Positions 9,005-18,232 are shown, numbered from the stretch's first letter. The stretch: 64,000 nt of DNA from Rhizobium etli 8C-3 (GCF_001908375.1 NZ_CP017241.1:747001-811000), one strand, 5' to 3'. A program made the numbers and translations. Notes: generated by a model not told the origin, from the sequence alone.

Positions 9005-10957
9005 ATGAGTGACACCGTGCCGCTTTGGGTGCCTTCGAAAGAGTCGATCGAGGCAAGCCCGATGCATGCCTTCGCAAAGCGCTGCAGCGCCGAGTTTGGT
9101 CTGGAACTCAAAACCTACCTGGACCTTCATGCCTGGTCGATCAAGGAACCCGAAAAGTTCTGGACCTCGGTTTGGGCGTTTTGCGGTGTGAAGGGGGAGC
9201 AGGGCGCTCGGGCGCTGGCCGACGGCGACCTCATGCTCAAGGCTCGTTTCTTTCCTGATGCGAAGCTGAACTTTGCCGAGAACCTGCTTTCGGACAAAGG
9301 GCCGGCTGATGCGATCGTCTTCCGCGGCGAAGACAAGGTCGAGTATCGTTGGTCGTGGGACCGGCTGCATGCGCTTGTATCCCAGCTGCAGCAAGCCTAC
9401 CGCGCGCTTGGCATCGGCGAAGGGGATCGCATCGCCGCGATGATGCCGAACATGCCCGAGACGGTCGCCTGCATGCTGGCCGCCGCCTCGATCGGTGCCA
9501 TATGGTCGTCCTGTTCACCGGATTTCGGCGAACAGGGCGTGCTCGACCGCTTCGGGCAGATCGGCCCCAAGCTCTTCATTGCCTGCGACGCCTACTGGTA
9601 TGGCGGCAAGCTGCAGGATGTGAAGGCGAAGGTTTCTTCTGTCGCAGGGAGCCTCGGTGTTCCGGCCGTGATTGTCCACTATGCCGGCGATGCCGCAACG
9701 GTTGCCAGCGAGACCCCGAAGGCCAAGACACTCGAAGAATTCGTCAAACCTCATCAGCCAAAAGCCGTCGAGTTCGTGCGGCTTCCCTTTGCCCATCCGC
9801 TCTATATTCTCTTTTCCTCCGGCACTACTGGCGTGCCGAAATGCATCGTTCATTCCGCTGGCGGCACGCTCTTGCAGCATTTGAAGGAGCATGTGCTGCA
9901 TTGCGGCCTGAAGCGTGGAGAGAAGCTCTTCTATTTCACCACATGCGGCTGGATGATGTGGAACTGGCTGATGAGCGGCCTTGCCGCGGGCGTCACGCTT
10001 TGCCTGTTCGACGGCTCACCCTTCGCGCCGGACGGCAATGTGCTCTTCGACTATGCGCAGGCTGAAAACTTCGCGGTCTTCGGCACCTCCGCGAAATACA
10101 TCGACGCGGTGCGCAAGAGCGGGCTGACGCCGCGCACCACCCATGATCTTTCGAGCCTGCGTCTCATGACATCTACGGGATCGCCGCTTTCGCCTGAAGG
10201 CTTTACTTTCGTCTATGAGGGCATCAAGCAAGACCTCCAGCTGGCCTCCATCTCGGGCGGCACGGATATCGTCTCATGCTTCGTGCTGGGCAATCCGCTG
10301 CAGCCGGTCTGGCGCGGCGAAATCCAGGGGGCTGGCCTCGGCCTTGCCGTCGACGTCTGGGATGATGAAGGCAAGCCAGTCCGCCAGCAGAAGGGCGAAC
10401 TGGTCTGCACCAAGGCCTTCCCGTCGATGCCGGTCGGCTTCTGGAACGATCCGGATGGCACCAAGTACAAAGCGGCCTATTTCGAGCGCTTCGAGAATAT
10501 CTGGTGCCATGGCGATTTCGCCGAATGGACGGAGCATGGCGGCCTTGTCATTCATGGGCGCTCCGACGCGACGCTCAACCCCGGCGGTGTACGCATCGGC
10601 ACCGCCGAGATCTACAACCAGGTCGAGCAGATGGAAGAGGTGGCCGAAGCGCTCTGCATCGGCCAGGATTGGGAGGACGACGTCCGAGTGGTGCTTTTCG
10701 TTCGCCTCGCGCCGGGTGCGGCGTTGACGGACGATCTCGTCAAGGCGATCAAGACCCGCATCCGCACAGGGGCCTCGCCGCGCCATGTGCCGGCGAAGAT
10801 CATCGCGGTCAGCGATATTCCGCGCACCAAATCCGGCAAGATCGTAGAGCTTGCGGTGCGCGAGGTCGTGCACGGGCGGCCGGTGAAAAACAAGGAGGCG
10901 CTCGCCAATCCCGAGGCGCTCGACCTTTTCGTCGGACTCGAGGAATTGCGCGTCTGA
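9005..10957 (+). CDS. aacS: Acetoacetyl-CoA synthetase
   Basis: ATP-dependent ligase that activates acetoacetate to acetoacetyl-CoA, linking ketone-body and polyhydroxybutyrate breakdown to central metabolism. Length is 650 residues, as usual for the family. Visible landmarks are [17 protein letters not shown], the P-loop-like [36 protein letters not shown], and the C-terminal [15 protein letters not shown] with the catalytic lysine. The N-terminal ACAS domain also matches AacS rather than acetyl-CoA synthetase. GGGGAGGAG sits 5 bases before the ATG. A phasin gene 4 kb away and aceA upstream suit the same carbon economy. Confidence 0.95.
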   Translation: MSDTVPLWVPSKESIEASPMHAFAKRCSAEFGLELKTYLDLHAWSIKEPEKFWTSVWAFCGVKGEQGARALADGDLMLKARFFPDAKLNFAENLLSDKGPADAIVFRGEDKVEYRWSWDRLHALVSQLQQAYRALGIGEGDRIAAMMPNMPETVACMLAAASIGAIWSSCSPDFGEQGVLDRFGQIGPKLFIACDAYWYGGKLQDVKAKVSSVAGSLGVPAVIVHYAGDAATVASETPKAKTLEEFVKPHQPKAVEFVRLPFAHPLYILFSSGTTGVPKCIVHSAGGTLLQHLKEHVLHCGLKRGEKLFYFTTCGWMMWNWLMSGLAAGVTLCLFDGSPFAPDGNVLFDYAQAENFAVFGTSAKYIDAVRKSGLTPRTTHDLSSLRLMTSTGSPLSPEGFTFVYEGIKQDLQLASISGGTDIVSCFVLGNPLQPVWRGEIQGAGLGLAVDVWDDEGKPVRQQKGELVCTKAFPSMPVGFWNDPDGTKYKAAYFERFENIWCHGDFAEWTEHGGLVIHGRSDATLNPGGVRIGTAEIYNQVEQMEEVAEALCIGQDWEDDVRVVLFVRLAPGAALTDDLVKAIKTRIRTGASPRHVPAKIIAVSDIPRTKSGKIVELAVREVVHGRPVKNKEALANPEALDLFVGLEELRV

Positions 10958-11139
10958 TTGCAATCAAATGCAGTTATAGGTATGGCCTTCGATCGTTTCC
11001 GTCGCCTCGAAACCTTTCATTAAGAAAGGTTGGTCAAAGGTAAAGGAAGTTCGGGCTGCGCATGAGCAAAAAAGTTTGCCTGCGGGCTCGCAAGCATGAT
11101 GCCGATTGACCAGGCTCTTGTTGAACAGCACCAAATTCC

Positions 11140-11166
11140 AGGCAGCCTTTCGCGGCTGCCTTTTTT
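11140..11166 (+). terminator. Rho-independent terminator downstream of aacS
   Basis: Stem AGGCAGCC (11140-11147) pairs with GGCTGCCT (11154-11161) around a 6-base loop and is followed by TTTTT. It lies between aacS and the convergent kinase gene and has the T-tract for plus-strand transcription. Confidence 0.85.
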
Positions 11167-11169
11167 GAT

Positions 11170-14100
11170 TCAGCCTGCCAGCACGCGCTGCGACGGGAAG
11201 GTTACCTCAACCAGCGTGCCGTCGTTCGGCGTCGAATTGATCGCGAAGATCGCCCTGTTTGCATCCACCATCGCCTTGGTCAGCGGCAAGCCGAGACCCG
11301 TCCCGTCGCCGCGGTGCCGCGACTGGGCCGAAACCTGCCGGAACGGCTTCATTGCTTGGTCGAGTTCGCTGCGCGTCATGCCGATGCCGGTATCGCGCAC
11401 ACGCAACACGACGCTGCCATTTGCTTCATATGACGTTGAAACCACGATCTGACCGCCTGACGGCGTGAAGCGGATGGCGTTGGAAAGGATGTTGAGGGCG
11501 ATCTGCTTGATGGAGCGGAGATCGGCAACGACATTCGGCACCGACTGCGACAGGGCCGTACGAATGATGACGCGCTGTCCGTTTGCCTGCGGCTGGACCA
11601 GAGCCACGGCCTCCGAAATCGCCTCGTTGAGGCCGACGGATGCGAAATCAAGATCCATCTCGCCCGCTTCGATCTTCGAAATATCGAGCAGATCGTTGAC
11701 GATATCGAGAACATGGCGGCCCGAACGACCGATGTCGTTGGCATATTCGATGTATCGAGGATGGCCGATTGGTCCGAATCGCTCGCTCGCCATCATGTCC
11801 GAAAAACCGATGATGGCGTTGAGCGGTGTGCGGATTTCATGGCTGATTCGCGCCAGGAAATCGGTTTTGTGGGCATTTGCCGTTTCGGCGGCGCCCTTTG
11901 CGTTGCGAAGCTCCTCCTCGGTGCGCTTCCACTGGGTGATGTCGCGGATAACGGCGCAATAGCCGCTCGAGGAAGTAAGCTGGCCCATGGTCATGAACAG
12001 CGGAACAAAGCCGCCGGATGACTCGCGGCCGATGACTTCACGCCCGTCGTTCAGCACGCTTGCGACGCCATGGCCTGAGAGGCCGTTCAGATAATCGAGC
12101 ACCGCCTTCTGGCTTTCATGCGCAAAGAGCATCACGAAGGGTTTGCCGCGGGTCTCTTCCTCATCGTAGTTGAAAAGCGCGCTTGCCGAGCGATTCATCG
12201 ATCGGATATCGCCTTCTGCGCCGATGACGACCACGCCGTCCGTCGCCGTTTCCAGGATGGAGCGAAGTTCTTCCACCTCGACCTGCAGCTTGGCAACCTT
12301 TTCGACCATGCGGTCGGAACGGGTGTCCGGGCGGGTTTTTTCGTTCTGAGCGGGTGCGACGTCGCTTCCCTCGACAGGCATTAGCGCCAGCATGAGCGCG
12401 CTCGATTCCTCCCAGCGGATCGATTGCAGGCGGGCGGTGACCGGTACGAGCGAATCGTCGGCCGTCACGAGGACCATTGCGCCCGGGCGTCCCGCTTTCT
12501 CGTCCAAGTCTCGGCGTTGAAGCAGCGCGTCGATCCCGCCCACATCGCTGAGATCCTCAAGCGAAGAATAGCCGGTCAGGCGCATGAAATCGGGATTGGC
12601 GTGGATCAGCGCATCGCCGGCATGGACGAGCACGGCAACCGGCAACTGGTCGACGGTGGCCGCCGATAGCCCATCCGTCATCTTCACCCGCGGGGGGATG
12701 GCACTGTGCAGCACTTCGATCTGGCTAAAGGTTTCGTGCAGGCCCTCGGTAGCGTCGTCCTTACTCGGCTCGGGCGTTTCGGCGTGCTCCTCCGGCTTGG
12801 CTGCATCAGCCGGTTCTTCGACGGCCGTGCTCGCGCTCTCGAATATTGCCTCGTTCGGTGCGCCTTCGGATGCAGCTTCCGCCGGCTTTGTGGAAGCAGC
12901 GCTGCCTGCAGCACCGGGTTCGGCGGGAGCCGGCTCATCGTCGCGAACGCCGAAAGCTTCCAGGCGTTTGGCGATCTCGCGGAAGTTTGCCTGCTCGGCG
13001 GCACTCAGCGTCGGGCCTGCACCATGGAGTTGGATGATCTTGTCCGTCAGCCGGCGGCTCGGCGCATCCACCACGCGCAGGACCGGCGGCTCTTCGCGAG
13101 ACACGGCTTGGGAGACTGCCTCGGGCTGCTCTATGGCTTCCGGCACGCCCGGTTGGCGCTCAGCGTCTGATGCCGGCGGAGCCGCCCCTTCCGGCAACTG
13201 CTCGGGGCCGGCCGTGTCGCGGCCGAAGGCATCGCCTCCCAGCGTCAGACCAAGTGCCAGCGGATCCTCGTTGGCATCGGAAAGCCGGACAACGCCGAAG
13301 CCGCGGAAGCCGTCGAACTCCCGGTTGCGCGTATAGGTCGGCAGTGCGGCGAGATCGACAGGAACGATCAGGCTCGTTCCCTCGATCGGCCAATGGATCG
13401 TCTTGCCCGACCATGTGTCTCGCCGCGCGAGTGCTTCGGCGATCTTGCCTTCGGGATCGAGGTTGAAGAGTGCGGCAATGTCGGAAAAGGCGACGCCGAT
13501 GATATTGGCGGCGTGCGGACCAACGGCATCGGCGAATTCACTCGACACTTCGCTGAAGTGGCCATCGGCATCGATCTTCCACACAAAGCGCGTCGCACGA
13601 CTGTTTGGCTTGAACGCGAAGCCGTTTGCTGTCGGCGGGGCGGCAACCTTGCCTTGGCCGCCATCTTCGGTTTCGTGCCCCGGATTTTTTCCGTCAGGTT
13701 CGATCTGGCGCTCCACCACGGCATCGGCAGGATCTGCTCCTGTCTCCGCCTCTATCTTATCGCCGGCGGCCGGGTCAGCGAAGTCAGCGCGCGGCATCTC
13801 GGGTTCGGACAGGACAAGCTCGTCCGGTCCGTGATCGATGAGCGGCTCGTCTGCCGCTTCGGCTGCGGGCTTTGTTTCCTCGCCGTCGACAATCTCCAGC
13901 GCTTCTTCGACGTCTTCGATAAGGGCAACTGCGTTGAGTGCGTCGTCGAGTTTCGCGCCCTTTGGCTGGTCGATATGGTTAACGGCGGCTGTGGATAACG
14001 GCTCATCCGGCACTGTCGCGTCGATCGGGTCGAGATTGCCAAGAACGGTTTCGACGGCAAAGAGAAGATTAAGCGCCGGTTCGTCGCTGAGCTTGCCGAC

Positions 14101-14736
14101 GGCAGCGGGCAGGTAACCCTTGCCGGTTGCAACCGGCCGCTTGACGAGCCGGTCGGGATGGGCGCCTGCAAGGTTCGTCAGCGTCTTGGCGGTCTGCTGG
14201 GTGATGCCGAGCGACGCAAAGCCGGGCGAGGACGCAATGACTTCGCCTTCCGCGCCGATTACGGCCATATGCGTATCGGGATCGTCGAGCCCACGTAGCA
14301 TTCTCGCTGCCGATTCTGCGGCAGGAAGCGGTTGTGAGGCTACGGGTACCGACAACAGGATGCCGCGCTCGCCGGACGACAGACCGATCATTTCGGCCGT
14401 TGCTTGGGCAGGAGCGCGCTGGAAGCCCTTGGAGATCCGGATCATTAGGCTTTTGGCGTCGCCGATCGTGGCGAGCTGGCGAGCGGTCGTCTCGATCTGG
14501 CGGAACGTGATGTCGGCACGATTCACGCCCTGATCGAGAAGATCGTAGACTGCGGTCTGGCCGAAGAGTTCCGCGCCGGCGCCGTTGGCCCAAAGCAGGC
14601 GGGAAAGGTCGGCCGAGAAAAGCACCATTGCTTCGCCACGCGAAAAGCGTTCCCGCACCCGTTGATGCACGGCAATGTCGATGAACGGGTACTGGACTGC
14701 GGGCATGTCGGAACCTTGTCCCTTTCGGCCTCTCAA
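11170..14736 (-). CDS. Large PAS sensor histidine kinase, PdhS/PleC-like
   Basis: Cytoplasmic-looking histidine kinase of 1188 residues with no clear membrane helix. The N-terminus (QYPFIDIAVHQRVRERFSRG) and overall plan resemble PdhS-type kinases that, with PleC and DivJ, set the phosphorylation of DivK in alphaproteobacteria. An acidic, low-complexity linker spans about residues 260-370. PAS regions lie near 390-480, 740-800 and 830-940. The HisKA box HEIRTPLNA has its phosphoacceptor at H966, and the ATPase part has N-, G1 (DTGIG) and G2 (GTGLG) boxes near 1086, 1115 and 1145. No receiver domain follows. PdhS identity is by pattern only; a generic PAS kinase is the alternative. Confidence 0.8.
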   Translation of the reverse strand: MRGRKGQGSDMPAVQYPFIDIAVHQRVRERFSRGEAMVLFSADLSRLLWANGAGAELFGQTAVYDLLDQGVNRADITFRQIETTARQLATIGDAKSLMIRISKGFQRAPAQATAEMIGLSSGERGILLSVPVASQPLPAAESAARMLRGLDDPDTHMAVIGAEGEVIASSPGFASLGITQQTAKTLTNLAGAHPDRLVKRPVATGKGYLPAAVGKLSDEPALNLLFAVETVLGNLDPIDATVPDEPLSTAAVNHIDQPKGAKLDDALNAVALIEDVEEALEIVDGEETKPAAEAADEPLIDHGPDELVLSEPEMPRADFADPAAGDKIEAETGADPADAVVERQIEPDGKNPGHETEDGGQGKVAAPPTANGFAFKPNSRATRFVWKIDADGHFSEVSSEFADAVGPHAANIIGVAFSDIAALFNLDPEGKIAEALARRDTWSGKTIHWPIEGTSLIVPVDLAALPTYTRNREFDGFRGFGVVRLSDANEDPLALGLTLGGDAFGRDTAGPEQLPEGAAPPASDAERQPGVPEAIEQPEAVSQAVSREEPPVLRVVDAPSRRLTDKIIQLHGAGPTLSAAEQANFREIAKRLEAFGVRDDEPAPAEPGAAGSAASTKPAEAASEGAPNEAIFESASTAVEEPADAAKPEEHAETPEPSKDDATEGLHETFSQIEVLHSAIPPRVKMTDGLSAATVDQLPVAVLVHAGDALIHANPDFMRLTGYSSLEDLSDVGGIDALLQRRDLDEKAGRPGAMVLVTADDSLVPVTARLQSIRWEESSALMLALMPVEGSDVAPAQNEKTRPDTRSDRMVEKVAKLQVEVEELRSILETATDGVVVIGAEGDIRSMNRSASALFNYDEEETRGKPFVMLFAHESQKAVLDYLNGLSGHGVASVLNDGREVIGRESSGGFVPLFMTMGQLTSSSGYCAVIRDITQWKRTEEELRNAKGAAETANAHKTDFLARISHEIRTPLNAIIGFSDMMASERFGPIGHPRYIEYANDIGRSGRHVLDIVNDLLDISKIEAGEMDLDFASVGLNEAISEAVALVQPQANGQRVIIRTALSQSVPNVVADLRSIKQIALNILSNAIRFTPSGGQIVVSTSYEANGSVVLRVRDTGIGMTRSELDQAMKPFRQVSAQSRHRGDGTGLGLPLTKAMVDANRAIFAINSTPNDGTLVEVTFPSQRVLAG

Positions 14737-14816
14737 AAATTAACGGTCTATTAATAACGACGCACCGGAAACGGGTCCAGCGGAGGGGTCGGGTTTCGGG
14801 TGAAAAGGTTAATGTG

Positions 14817-14849
14817 TTGTGCGGCGCACAATTATGTTGCAATGCACAA
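14817..14849. promoter_or_regulatory. Candidate PhaR (AniA) operators upstream of the phasin gene
   Basis: A perfect palindrome TTGTGC-GGC-GCACAA lies at 14817-14831, and a second related element TTGCAATGCACAA at 14837-14849. Both contain TGC-N3-GCA, with centres 18 bases apart. PhaR-type repressors of phasin genes are known to bind TGC/GCA-rich dyads. The position about 70-100 bases before the phasin start fits repressor control. The assignment is inference from motif and context. Confidence 0.5.
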
Positions 14850-14920
14850 TGGAATGCCTTATATAAGATATATCCAAACTAAGAAGGCATTGATCGCCTG
14901 AACCCAAGGAGCTTAATTCG

Positions 14921-15370
14921 ATGGCTAACATAAAGATCGACGACGTTTTTTCAATGTCCTCCTTCGACCCGTCCAAGTTTGCCGAATCCTTCCGCGACTT
15001 CGCGGAAAAAGGTGCCCAGCAGTCGCGTGAGGCCTATGCAAAGATGAAGGCCGCCGGCGAAGATGCCGGCAAGACCCTCGAAGCCACGGTTCAGACCGCC
15101 CAGGCCGGCACGGTCGAAATCGGCCTGAAGGCGATCGACGCACTGCGCACGAACGCTGAGAATTCCCTCTCGCACATGGAAGCCCTGCTCGGTGTGAAGT
15201 CGATTGCAGAACTCGTCGAACTTCAGACCGCGTTCCTGCGCAAGCAGGCGGAACTGACCGTCGAGCAAGCGAAGTCGATGCAGGAAACCTCCAAGCAGGT
15301 TGCCGAGAAGCTCGCAAAGCCCAGCAAGGAAGCCGCTGAAAAGGTCATGGCCTCCTTCAAGGCTGCCTGA
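14921..15370 (+). CDS. phaP: Phasin, polyhydroxybutyrate granule-associated protein
   Basis: Small amphipathic helical protein of 149 residues that coats polyhydroxyalkanoate granules in the cytoplasm. The sequence is almost entirely heptad-like helix, rich in Ala, Glu and Lys, without membrane segments. The central LKAIDALRTNAENSLSHMEA and ELQTAFLRKQAELTVEQAK stretches are typical of the phasin_2 family. AAGGAGC precedes the ATG. It stands alone with its own dyad-rich promoter region and a strong terminator. A second phasin elsewhere in the genome would be usual in rhizobia. Confidence 0.92.
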   Translation: MANIKIDDVFSMSSFDPSKFAESFRDFAEKGAQQSREAYAKMKAAGEDAGKTLEATVQTAQAGTVEIGLKAIDALRTNAENSLSHMEALLGVKSIAELVELQTAFLRKQAELTVEQAKSMQETSKQVAEKLAKPSKEAAEKVMASFKAA

Positions 15371-15391
15371 CCGCTCCAGGGTGCAATCAGA

Positions 15392-15422
15392 AAAAAGGCT
15401 GGACCCTATGTCCGGCCTTTTT
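15392..15422 (+). terminator. Strong rho-independent terminator after the phasin gene
   Basis: A 13-bp stem (15392-15404 with 15410-15422) closes a 5-base loop. The left arm starts with an A-run, and the right arm ends GGCCTTTTT, giving a classical terminator about 20 bases after the phasin stop. Confidence 0.9.
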
Positions 15423-15500
15423 GTACATTGAGGGGAGATAGGGCTTGAATTCGTTTCCGAGTCCTCGTATGTGACCCCCGTCGCGCCGGGCGCGATTTGT

Positions 15501-15577
15501 GCGGTTGTAGCTCAGTTGGTTAGAGCGCAGGTTTGTGGCACCTGAGGTCGGTGGTTCGAGACCACCCAACCGTACCA
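15501..15577 (+). tRNA. tRNA-His (GTG anticodon), alphaproteobacterial type
   Basis: A 77-base cloverleaf ends in encoded CCA. The anticodon stem CAGGT/ACCTG encloses loop TTGTGGC with anticodon GTG at 15535-15537. The D arm TAGCTCAGTTGGTTAGAG and T arm GGTGG-TTCGAGA-CCACC are canonical. The acceptor stem starts with G1 opposite T72, the discriminator base is A73, and there is no extra pairing G at -1. That is the atypical histidine tRNA of many Alphaproteobacteria rather than the usual G-1:C73 form. Confidence 0.95.
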
Positions 15578-15783
15578 TACCATTCCTCTCAGAAACCGGA
15601 ATTCGGCAGATGCACGTGGGCCGTCCGGCCTGTTATCTACTGAACTCTTGCCCTCTGGCACAGGCTCCCTATCTAGCCACCGCAGCCTTGGTAAACTTTG
15701 TGTTATATTGCGTTGCAAAATGTGAGCTGGAATGTCATTTTGTGCCGGGGGTTACATCAGAGTGCTTTTAGAAGGAGACATTA

Positions 15784-16029
15784 ATGTCCATTTCTCTCAA
15801 GAATCTGGATGAATCCAAAGCGACGGTGGTTTCCGCGATGAATGTTGCCGCCGAGGTCAGGAAAGCGCGTGAGGCAGTTGGTTACAGCGTCGATGATCTG
15901 GCGGTCACCTGTGGACTCGTCACTCATGAAATCATCGAAATTGAAAACGGGGAAAATGCCGACCCTGCAAAGTTGCGACGTATTGCTGCCGCATTGCAGG
16001 TCCCGCCGTCCGATTTCGTTCCTCTGTAA
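15784..16029 (+). CDS. Small XRE-family HTH regulator
   Basis: An 81-residue cytoplasmic protein made almost wholly of one XRE/Cro-type helix-turn-helix (about residues 21-78: VRKAREAVGYSVDDLAVTCG, then EIIEIENGENADPAKLRRIA). AGAAGGAGAC lies 4 bases before the ATG. It is monocistronic, flanked by tRNA-His upstream and a strong terminator downstream. No sensory domain is present and its target is unknown. Confidence 0.82.
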   Translation: MSISLKNLDESKATVVSAMNVAAEVRKAREAVGYSVDDLAVTCGLVTHEIIEIENGENADPAKLRRIAAALQVPPSDFVPL

Positions 16030-16049
16030 GGCAACAATGTGAACGAACT

Positions 16050-16084
16050 AAAAAGCCGGTCAAATTTTGACCGGCTTTTTTTTT
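16050..16084 (+). terminator. Rho-independent terminator after the XRE gene
   Basis: AAAAGCCGGTCAAA is mirrored by TTTTGACCGGCTTTTTTTTT, a long stem with almost no loop and an extended T-run. It isolates the small regulator from the DUF4174 gene. Confidence 0.9.
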
Positions 16085-16164
16085 GCCTTCGGCCCTATTG
16101 CCTCGAAATTCATGGAACCTGGCCATCCCTCCTGCCGTTTAAAGTAGGACGGGAGAGAACCAGC

Positions 16165-16602
16165 ATGTCAAAAACGCATCTTTACGGTGCAACCAAGGTC
16201 GAAGAGACGCAGGGTGGTCAGGCGCCGGTCGCGAGCCTCGAAGAGTTCCGGTGGAAGAGCCGGGTTCTGGTCATTTTCGCCGACACGGACAATAGCCGCG
16301 CTGCCCGCCAGGAAAACCAGTTGCTTGCCGATCGCACTGGCCTTCAGGAGCGCGACATGGTCGTTTTCAAGATCTCCGGCAGCACGGTCAAGCCGATCTT
16401 CGGCGCAGGCGGCGATCTGAATGAAACGGCGCTTCGAAAGGAGCTTCGTGGTCCAGAGGCTGGTGAATTCGCAGCCGCCCTTGTCGGCAAGGACGGAACC
16501 GTGAAGCTCAAGGTGAGCGAGCCGGTGAGCAACGGCGAACTCTTTGCCATCATCGACAGCATGCCGATGCGTGCAGCCGAAGCCCTGAAACCCGACAGAT
16601 AA
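16165..16602 (+). CDS. DUF4174 domain protein
   Basis: A 145-residue soluble protein with one DUF4174 domain (about residues 27-130: LEEFRWKSRVLVIFADT to FAIIDSMP), a thioredoxin-like fold family of unknown function. No CxxC is visible, so redox activity is not implied. The ATG at 16165 follows GGGAGAG. An upstream in-frame Met near 16039 lies inside the preceding terminator and is rejected. The next small gene begins 25 bases downstream and may be co-transcribed. Confidence 0.8.
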   Translation: MSKTHLYGATKVEETQGGQAPVASLEEFRWKSRVLVIFADTDNSRAARQENQLLADRTGLQERDMVVFKISGSTVKPIFGAGGDLNETALRKELRGPEAGEFAAALVGKDGTVKLKVSEPVSNGELFAIIDSMPMRAAEALKPDR

Positions 16603-16627
16603 GCAAATCGAAGACGGAAGGAGCAGG

Positions 16628-16804
16628 ATGTCCGTTCCCAACGAACCGATCCCCGATCAGCCGCCGATGCCCGGGCCTGGCTGGAAACCGGAGCCGCCTG
16701 TCAAGGAGCCGGAGCCCGATCGCCTGCCGGACGAGACGCCCGATCCCAATCCGGACGAAAACGAAGAGCCTCCGAAGCAGGTCGGCGGTCAGAGAAACAT
16801 CTGA
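16628..16804 (+). CDS. 58-residue proline/glutamate-rich small protein
   Basis: A short frame starting ATG at 16628 with AAGGAG 5 bases before it. The product is 58 residues, about one quarter proline, strongly acidic, with repeated PEP/PDP patterns (PNEPIPDQPPMPGPGW, PDPNPDENEEPP) and no membrane segment. It follows the DUF4174 gene closely and its last 16 bases overlap the 3' end of the convergent LysR gene. It is probably disordered. I do not recognise a family; the good ribosome site is the main support. Confidence 0.55.
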   Translation: MSVPNEPIPDQPPMPGPGWKPEPPVKEPEPDRLPDETPDPNPDENEEPPKQVGGQRNI

Positions 16805-17670
16805 CGTTCCGCGCCGACCAGTTCCTGAAGATAGTCGGCCACGGTGCGCACGCGCACCAGATCGCGGGCGCTCTCGTGATAGGTCGTCCAATAGGCACGC
16901 CGGATCGATACATCGGGCAGGATACGGACCAGTTCGTCATATTGCCTGGCGATATAGTCGTGCAGGATTCCGATGCCGGCGCCCGAACGCACCGCTTCGG
17001 TCTGACCGGTCGCCGAGGAGATCTCAAAGCCGGCGCTCCAGTTGCGCATGACCTCGCCGGTGAAATTCAGCGATTGGGAGAAGAGCAGGTCCTCGACATA
17101 ACCGATGCGGCGGTGCTGTTTCAGCGCCTCGTTGTTGTCGGGCAGACCGTTGCGTTCGGCATAACCGCGCGAGGCATAAAGCCCCAGCGTATAGTCGGTC
17201 AGCTTCGATGATACGAGGCGACCCTGTTCGGGCCGTTCCAGCGTGATGGCGATATCCGCCTCGCGTTGGGAGAGTGAAAAGGAACGCGGCACTGGCACCA
17301 ACTGGATTTTCAGCTCCGGATGACGCTCGATCAACCGTCCAAGACGCGGGGCCAAGAAGGAAACGCCGAAGCCGTCCGGCGCCCCCACGCGGACCGTGCC
17401 GGCGATAGCAGTGTCGGTGCGGCCGAGGTTGGCCTGCGCGGCGAGCATTTCCGTCTCCATCCGCTCTGCCGAGGAGAGGAACACCTGGCCTTCGGCTGTC
17501 AGTTCGCAGCCATTGGTGCGGCGAGTGAAGAGGCGAGTCTTAAGGGCCTCCTCGAGCGACGTCAGGCGCCGCGAGAGAGTGGCGTGGTTGAGCCCCAGCC
17601 GCTTGGAGGCGGCAAGGATCTGCCCCGTTCTGGCGACGGCGAGGAAGATGCGGACGTCGTCCCAGTTCAT
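16789..17670 (-). CDS. LysR-family transcriptional regulator
   Basis: A 293-residue LysR regulator. The winged HTH is at residues 1-60 (VRIFLAVARTGQILAASKRL, then GLNHATLSRRLTSLEEAL), followed by a co-inducer-binding domain (IAGTVRVGAPDGFGVSFLAP). It lies on the same strand as the ABM-domain gene and opposite mmsA. LysR genes usually regulate neighbours, so mmsA or the ABM gene is the likely target, though no ligand can be read from sequence. Confidence 0.88.
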   Translation of the reverse strand: MNWDDVRIFLAVARTGQILAASKRLGLNHATLSRRLTSLEEALKTRLFTRRTNGCELTAEGQVFLSSAERMETEMLAAQANLGRTDTAIAGTVRVGAPDGFGVSFLAPRLGRLIERHPELKIQLVPVPRSFSLSQREADIAITLERPEQGRLVSSKLTDYTLGLYASRGYAERNGLPDNNEALKQHRRIGYVEDLLFSQSLNFTGEVMRNWSAGFEISSATGQTEAVRSGAGIGILHDYIARQYDELVRILPDVSIRRAYWTTYHESARDLVRVRTVADYLQELVGAERQMFL

Positions 17671-17702
17671 GTCCTTAATTCCCTGCCGACCAAGTTTTAA
17701 AC

Positions 17703-18035
17703 CTACCTCGCCAGATCATCGCCGGTCTTGCCGCGCAGAATGATGGGATCGACATCAATGAGTGACAGCGACCTGACCATGCGCTCGCTCGACGTCTTGT
17801 ACTTGAGGAAATGCGGCGTCTTCAGATGTGCTTCGTAGTCCTCCTGGCTGGCATAGACTTCGAAGATGCAGATTCTCTCCGGACGATCCTTGATGGAGAC
17901 CGCGTAAAGGGTGAGCACGCCTGATTCTGACGCGGCCGAAGCCTCGATTTCTTCAGCCAGCAGCGCACGATAAGCATCGAGCTGGGTAGGGTCTATCTCC
18001 AGTTCCGCCATTCTCACGACACGTTTGCCGCTCAT
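17703..18035 (-). CDS. ABM-domain protein (putative quinol monooxygenase)
   Basis: A 110-residue protein with a single antibiotic biosynthesis monooxygenase fold (about residues 10-98: LEIDPTQLDAYRALLAEEIE, ERICIFEVYASQEDYEAHLKTPHF). YgiN-type relatives act on quinols, but many members have no known substrate. The ATG at 18035 is used because the conserved region starts there. The frame is open for 49 more codons upstream, with basic, unconserved sequence reaching into the mmsA promoter. It is divergent from mmsA and 32 bases upstream of the LysR start on the same strand, so it may share a transcript with LysR. Confidence 0.78.
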   Translation of the reverse strand: MSGKRVVRMAELEIDPTQLDAYRALLAEEIEASAASESGVLTLYAVSIKDRPERICIFEVYASQEDYEAHLKTPHFLKYKTSSERMVRSLSLIDVDPIILRGKTGDDLAR

Positions 18036-18232
18036 CGATGGACGGCCTCTCTTGAGTTCGGCCTCTCGGCGCGCGGCTGTCCAGGATTGCGCCTTTGCAG
18101 AAGGCCTCCTTGGAGCAGCTCGCACGCTTTGGCTTCGATTTTTGCACAACGGTTGCTTATCGCATTGCATTGATTTGTGCAAATTGAAGTGCGACTATGC
18201 GCCATCAACGGAAATAAATGAGGAGGACATCC

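Noticed and set aside
13393..13998. 201-codon plus-strand frame inside the large kinase gene
   Set aside because: Antisense to the acidic linker of the kinase; explained by its skewed codon use.
15387..15771. Short frames on both strands overlapping the tRNA-His gene
   Set aside because: They run through a terminator and a tRNA; no ribosome site or protein family.
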